Assembly (NCBI RefSeq): GCF_001467535.1
Contig: NZ_LNZC01000009.1
Coordinates: forward strand, 47,168 to 111,167
DNA: 64,000 nt
Direction: 5' to 3'
DNA from: Legionella worsleiensis
GTDB lineage: Bacteria; Pseudomonadota; Gammaproteobacteria; Legionellales; Legionellaceae
Shown here: in pieces, positions 59,853-64,000 of the stretch
Numbering within the stretch: the stretch's first letter is position 1
Layout of the letters: each line of letters opens with the position of its first letter
Program-made: the position numbers and the translations under genes
The notes under the pieces: model-generated
Seen by the model: the letters and a program-made list of their open reading frames with translations, nothing else
Told to the model about the DNA's origin: nothing
Database searches by the model: none

Positions 59853-61589
59853 ATGTCTGGCTTAATTCCACAGCCATTCATTGATGATATCCTGCATCGA
59901 ACCGATCTGGTTGAGTTAATTGATAGCTATGTTCCTCTAAAAAAAAGAGGAACAAGCCATATTGCCTGCTGCCCCTTCCATAACGAAAAAACACCCTCTT
60001 TTAATGTCGTAGCCAAAAAACAGTTCTATCACTGCTTTGGGTGCGGTGCATCAGGTAATGCCATCAGTTTTGTAATGAACTATCTGAATCAAGGATTTAT
60101 TGATGCCATAGAAACACTGGCAACTCGACTTGGTTTAACGGTACCCAAAGAGGGTAAAGTAGAACAAAACAACGCATCACAGGATTTGTACAAACTCCTT
60201 TCTGCAGTCAGCCAATATTATCAAAAAAAGTTAAAACACGATGGGCAGACAGCTATTGACTATCTTCGCAAGAGAGGGCTTAGCGGAACTATAGCCAAAC
60301 TCTACCAATTAGGATTCGCTCCTGATGGCTGGCATCAGCTGGAACAGGCATTTCCTCGCAATCAACGAGAACTGATTGCAACTGGAATGTTAATCAAAAA
60401 TGATGATGGAAAAATCTATGATCGTTACAGAAACAGAGTCATGTTTCCAATCCATGATCGTCACGGCCGAATTATAGGATTCGGTGGTCGAGTACTCAAT
60501 CCCGATCAAAAACCCAAATATCTTAATTCACCTGAAACCGTAATTTTTCAAAAAAGCCGTGAGCTTTATGGCTTACACCAGATATTGAGCCACAATAAAA
60601 CCACCGAGTACATTATTCTGGTTGAAGGATATATGGATGTCATCGCTCTGGCGCAACACGGAATAATGAATGCTGTAGCGACACTTGGCACCGCAACCAG
60701 TACCTACCACATCCAACTACTGGCAAAACACACCAAACACCTTATTTTTTGTTTTGATGGCGATACAGCAGGACGACAAGCCGCATGGCGAGGCCTGGAA
60801 AGCAGCCTGCCCCATCTGAATTCAGGGCTTGATGCTGGTTTCATTTTTTTACCCGAAGGGCACGATCCTGATAGCCTGGTACGTGAAGAAGGCAAAGAAC
60901 AATTTTTAGCTCGCCTGCAACAAGCTACACCACTGCATCGCTTCTTCTTTGATACCTTGGCCAAAGACATTAACCTGCAAAATCCAGCCGGAAAAACGCA
61001 ACTGATTAATGCCGCCAAGCCTTATTTACAAAAAATGGAAGAAGGCACATTCAAACAATTACTTATTGATGATTTATCCCGACTGACTCACCTGGATAAT
61101 CACAGACTCAATCAACTTATTACCCAAAAAACAGAAATTACGCCCACCGAAAATACAACGGCTATATCCAGATCACCACTAAGAATTGCTATTGCCCTGC
61201 TTTTACAAAATCCTGAAATATATAATAAAATTGCACCGCAAATCGCCCCAGAATTATTACATAAAAAAGAACATCACATTTTACTTAATATTCTGCATCA
61301 ATTAGAATCTAATCCACAGGCAACTACCGCAACATTAATCGAATTCTGGCGAACCACGCCCTATTTTGATGCGATTAACCGATTAGCCTCTTGGGATCAC
61401 CAGGTTCCAGAACAAGAATTGATAAAAGAGTTTGTTGATACTTTAATTTTTTTACAAAAACAAAATAAAGAGCTTATAATAAGACAGTTAATAGATAAAT
61501 CTCGGAAAGAGGGTTTAACCGAAACAGAGCGCAACAACTTGCAGCAGATGTTAAAAGAGAGACATCTTCAGACAGATTTAGAAAAATAA
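59853..61589 (+). CDS. dnaG: DNA primase
   Basis: 578 residues. CHC2 zinc finger CCPFHNEKTPSFNV…YHCFGCGASGN, RNA polymerase-like core with EGYMDVIALAQHG (Toprim Glu) and FDGDTAGRQAAWRG, and a C-terminal DnaB-binding helical domain. 10 bases after yqeY. Makes primers at the replication fork. Confidence 0.97.
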   Translation: MSGLIPQPFIDDILHRTDLVELIDSYVPLKKRGTSHIACCPFHNEKTPSFNVVAKKQFYHCFGCGASGNAISFVMNYLNQGFIDAIETLATRLGLTVPKEGKVEQNNASQDLYKLLSAVSQYYQKKLKHDGQTAIDYLRKRGLSGTIAKLYQLGFAPDGWHQLEQAFPRNQRELIATGMLIKNDDGKIYDRYRNRVMFPIHDRHGRIIGFGGRVLNPDQKPKYLNSPETVIFQKSRELYGLHQILSHNKTTEYIILVEGYMDVIALAQHGIMNAVATLGTATSTYHIQLLAKHTKHLIFCFDGDTAGRQAAWRGLESSLPHLNSGLDAGFIFLPEGHDPDSLVREEGKEQFLARLQQATPLHRFFFDTLAKDINLQNPAGKTQLINAAKPYLQKMEEGTFKQLLIDDLSRLTHLDNHRLNQLITQKTEITPTENTTAISRSPLRIAIALLLQNPEIYNKIAPQIAPELLHKKEHHILLNILHQLESNPQATTATLIEFWRTTPYFDAINRLASWDHQVPEQELIKEFVDTLIFLQKQNKELIIRQLIDKSRKEGLTETERNNLQQMLKERHLQTDLEK

Positions 61590-61675
61590 AAAATCTGAAA
61601 AGCTGGTATGTTGCAAATTGCCGGTTTATAATCAAACCCTTTTTGTAGACCTAATTGTTCCTAAAAGAAGTGCCT

Positions 61676-63544
61676 ATGACCACAAATGACCAAGAACATC
61701 AAAGCTCACAAATTGCTAAACTTATCAGCCTTGGTAAAGAACAAGGTTACTTGCTCGAAAGTCAAATAAACGACTCGCTGACCAACATAATAGCGGATAC
61801 AGAACATTTTGATGTGATCATAAGCATGCTTGAAGGCATGAACATCAAAGTATTTGAACAGCCACCAGGCGACGATCAACTTGCCCTTCTTCTCAATACC
61901 GAGGATGTGCCTGATATTGAAGAAGCAGCTATGGTTCTGGCTTCGGTTGATAAAGAAACAGGGCGAACCACGGATCCTGTCCGCATGTACATGCGAGAAA
62001 TGGGCACAGTAGAGCTACTGACCCGTGAAGGCGAAATACTTATAGCCAAACGCATAGAAGAGGGAATTTATCAAGTTCTTAAATCCCTTGCCCATTACCC
62101 TGAAACGGTGCAATTGGTTCTTGATGATTACGATCGCTTCATAGCCGAAGAAATACGCCTTAATGAAATAATTAGCGGTTTTGCTGATACTGATGAAGAA
62201 ATAGCTCCGGCCGCCAATATTGGTTCCATGTTAGACGAAGATCAACAAGAAGACGTCATTCTCAGAGTCGATGATGAAGATGAAGAAGGTGAAGGCGGAT
62301 TAGCAGAAGTCGATGACGGCCCCAATCCCGAACAAGCCAAAATTTATTTTGATGAGTTACGTGAGCATTTCAATAATGCCATGACTGCACTAAAAGAACA
62401 CGGCAGAACCCATAAAAAGACAGTAGAATTACTGGAAATCATGTCCGATTCCTTCCTGAAGCTCAAACTGACTTCACGGCAAGTGGACAAGCTAACACGT
62501 CATTTTCGTCAACTAAGAAATCACATCAGAGAATTTGAACGTAGCATTATGCGTCTGTGCATTGAAAAAGCACGTATTCCACGAAAGCTGTTTATCGACA
62601 CCTTCCCTGGCCAGGAAACTGACCTGAAATGGCTGGAAACCTTGTGTGCAAAACAAGCCAAAAAACTGGATTTGCCCCGTATAGAAGAATACAAAGAAGA
62701 AATTTTACGCTTACAAAGCCGCCTTGCATCTTTCGAGGTTGAATACGGTCTGATCATCAGCGAAGTTAAAGACATCAACCGAAAAATGTCTATAGGCGAA
62801 GCCAAAGCAAGACGTGCGAAAAAAGAAATGGTTGAAGCAAATTTGCGTCTGGTTATTTCCATTGCAAAAAAATATACCAACAGAGGATTACAATTTCTCG
62901 ATTTGATTCAGGAAGGAAACATAGGCCTGATGAAAGCGGTAGACAAATTTGAATACCGTCGGGGCTACAAATTCTCGACCTATGCCACCTGGTGGATAAG
63001 ACAGGCAATTACCCGCTCTATCGCAGATCAGGCACGGACCATACGCATACCGGTACATATGATTGAGACCATCAACAAGCTCAATCGTATTTCTCGCCAA
63101 ATCCTGCAAGAAACAGGACGAGAAGCCACACCTGAAGAGCTGGCAGAAAAAATGGAACTGAGCGAAGACAAAATCCGCAAAGTACTCAAAATCGCCAAAG
63201 AACCCATTTCTATGGAAACACCTGTTGGTGACGACGATGACTCACACTTGGGTGACTTTATCGAAGACAACAACATCGAGTCTCCAATTGACATGGCTAC
63301 TGCCGAAGGCTTAAGAGAAGCAACTCTGGAAATTCTGGAAACATTAACACCAAGAGAAGCAAAAGTTCTGCGTATGCGTTTCGGAATCGAAATGAACACC
63401 GACCATACCCTGGAAGAGGTAGGAAAACAATTTGACGTAACCCGTGAACGCATACGTCAAATAGAAGCAAAAGCATTACGCAAACTACGCCACCCTTCCC
63501 GTTCAGAAAAACTAAGAAGTTTCCTCGAAGGCGACGAAGGATAA
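61676..63544 (+). CDS. rpoD: Primary sigma factor RpoD (sigma-70)
   Basis: 622 residues from ATG at 61676. Region 1.1 N-terminus, region 1.2 [21 protein letters not shown], an acidic non-conserved region ([10 protein letters not shown]), region 2 with [20 protein letters not shown] and [20 protein letters not shown], region 3, and region 4 helix-turn-helix [27 protein letters not shown] at 61627-61632 may mark an internal promoter in the 86-base dnaG-rpoD gap. Confidence 0.98.
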   Translation: MTTNDQEHQSSQIAKLISLGKEQGYLLESQINDSLTNIIADTEHFDVIISMLEGMNIKVFEQPPGDDQLALLLNTEDVPDIEEAAMVLASVDKETGRTTDPVRMYMREMGTVELLTREGEILIAKRIEEGIYQVLKSLAHYPETVQLVLDDYDRFIAEEIRLNEIISGFADTDEEIAPAANIGSMLDEDQQEDVILRVDDEDEEGEGGLAEVDDGPNPEQAKIYFDELREHFNNAMTALKEHGRTHKKTVELLEIMSDSFLKLKLTSRQVDKLTRHFRQLRNHIREFERSIMRLCIEKARIPRKLFIDTFPGQETDLKWLETLCAKQAKKLDLPRIEEYKEEILRLQSRLASFEVEYGLIISEVKDINRKMSIGEAKARRAKKEMVEANLRLVISIAKKYTNRGLQFLDLIQEGNIGLMKAVDKFEYRRGYKFSTYATWWIRQAITRSIADQARTIRIPVHMIETINKLNRISRQILQETGREATPEELAEKMELSEDKIRKVLKIAKEPISMETPVGDDDDSHLGDFIEDNNIESPIDMATAEGLREATLEILETLTPREAKVLRMRFGIEMNTDHTLEEVGKQFDVTRERIRQIEAKALRKLRHPSRSEKLRSFLEGDEG

Positions 63545-63577
63545 ATTATTTGCCGTTTTCCAAAACGGCAAATAATT
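63544..63577 (+). terminator. Hairpin at the rpoD stop codon
   Basis: Perfect 16-bp arms AATTATTTGCCGTTTT / AAAACGGCAAATAATT, 2-base loop. The stem begins at the last base of TAA. No T tract follows, so it may work as an RNA-stabilising 3' end or a weak terminator. Confidence 0.6.
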
Positions 63578-63645
63578 CAAATAACAATTAATAACAAAAA
63601 ACAGTAGAACAAAACACAAAATCAGTTTAGAATACACTCCTCTCC

Positions 63646-63722
<77 letters not shown>

Positions 63723-63917
63723 ATAAAATCAAGTAGTTACGGTAGTTTTTAGAAAATTTGAAAAAGTCATGTAGACGCAATGTAAACACATTTAGGGATA
63801 GTTTATGTGTTTTAATAAATCCAAGTTACCCTCTGATTATAAAATTTTAAAAACAATCTATAAAATGTACTTTGATGCCTTTATTAGTTTTAATACGTCT
63901 AATCAAACCCGTGAATC

Positions 63918-64000
63918 TGTGTATTCCGGAGCGAAATGATCACCAATTCCGGCCGCATTTGATCGCAGATTCCGGAAACACTTGATCAGAGATTCCGGCA
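63918..64000 (+). mobile_element. Terminus of an IS21-family-like insertion sequence (cut by window end)
   Basis: Begins TGTGTATTCCGGAG, then repeats of ATTCCGG…TGATC at exactly 23-base intervals (ATTCCGG at 63923, 63946, 63969, 63992). IS21-type elements start with TGT and carry such repeated transposase-binding sites at their ends. The transposase genes would lie to the right, outside the window. 195 bases separate it from the tRNA. Confidence 0.7.

Overview
The window is AT-rich gammaproteobacterial chromosome and is recognisably Legionella. Dot/Icm-type effector genes (legC7/ylfA, ankH/legA3, a ceg28-like gene, ankK/legA5, a mavF-like and a mavE-position gene) and the secreted lysophospholipase plaA are interleaved with housekeeping genes, in an order that tracks what I recall of L. 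pneumophila Philadelphia from about lpg2296 to past lpg2360. Two loci I remember there, patD after bdhA and ahpC2D between sodC and mavF, are absent here. The strain may therefore be a divergent L. pneumophila or a close relative. Species assignment and all comparisons with L. pneumophila are from memory, not from a search.

Layout. 1-8.6 kb: the start of csaA, a split unknown ORF, legC7, rapA, and an smr-ankH pair. 8.8-14.8 kb: asd, aroC and prmB, flanked by two outward-facing Smr paralogues that share an identical 24-bp promoter block, then rhodanese-grxC-secB-gpsA. 14.9-21.3 kb: murI, the ceg28-like effector, a small secreted protein, a DUF1704 peptidase, and dapA with a lipoprotein. 21.6-28.5 kb: a glycine-zipper lipoprotein, bdhA, a MotA/MotB stator pair, sdaC-type permease and ankK/legA5. 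28.6-40.4 kb: pilU, a PhyH oxygenase, radA, xseB-ispA, bioC/comF, an M50 protease, hemA-prfA-prmC and dksA. 40.7-56.6 kb: waaA, djlA, a DUF3530 gene with plaA, deaD, fadH, sodC, mavF-like, mdh-nudE, hemW and plsY. 57.6-63.7 kb: tsaD and the macromolecular synthesis operon rpsU-yqeY-dnaG-rpoD, followed by a CAU tRNA. The window ends in what looks like the tip of an IS21-family element.

The intergenic DNA is the unusual part. Four copies of a 174-bp palindromic element (40444, 43314, 45977, 58657) have terminal inverted repeats, and three of them have visible 9-10 bp target duplications; this is a non-autonomous transposable element. Between plsY and tsaD lies about 970 bp of repeats. Three 159-bp cores, all in one orientation, are bounded by five 28-bp palindromes whose asymmetric centres occur in both orientations. 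Next to them are two palindromic modules carrying the same 41-bp centre in opposite orientations. The last module supplies the tsaD stop codon. This array is the best candidate here for something undescribed.

Functionally, the core genes cover translation termination and its methylation (prfA, prmC, prmB), stringent and transcription control (dksA, rapA, rpoD), replication priming (dnaG), lysine/aromatic precursors (asd, dapA, aroC), haem (hemA, hemW), isoprenoid, biotin and phospholipid synthesis (ispA, bioC, plsY). The effectors and plaA are the host-interaction layer.
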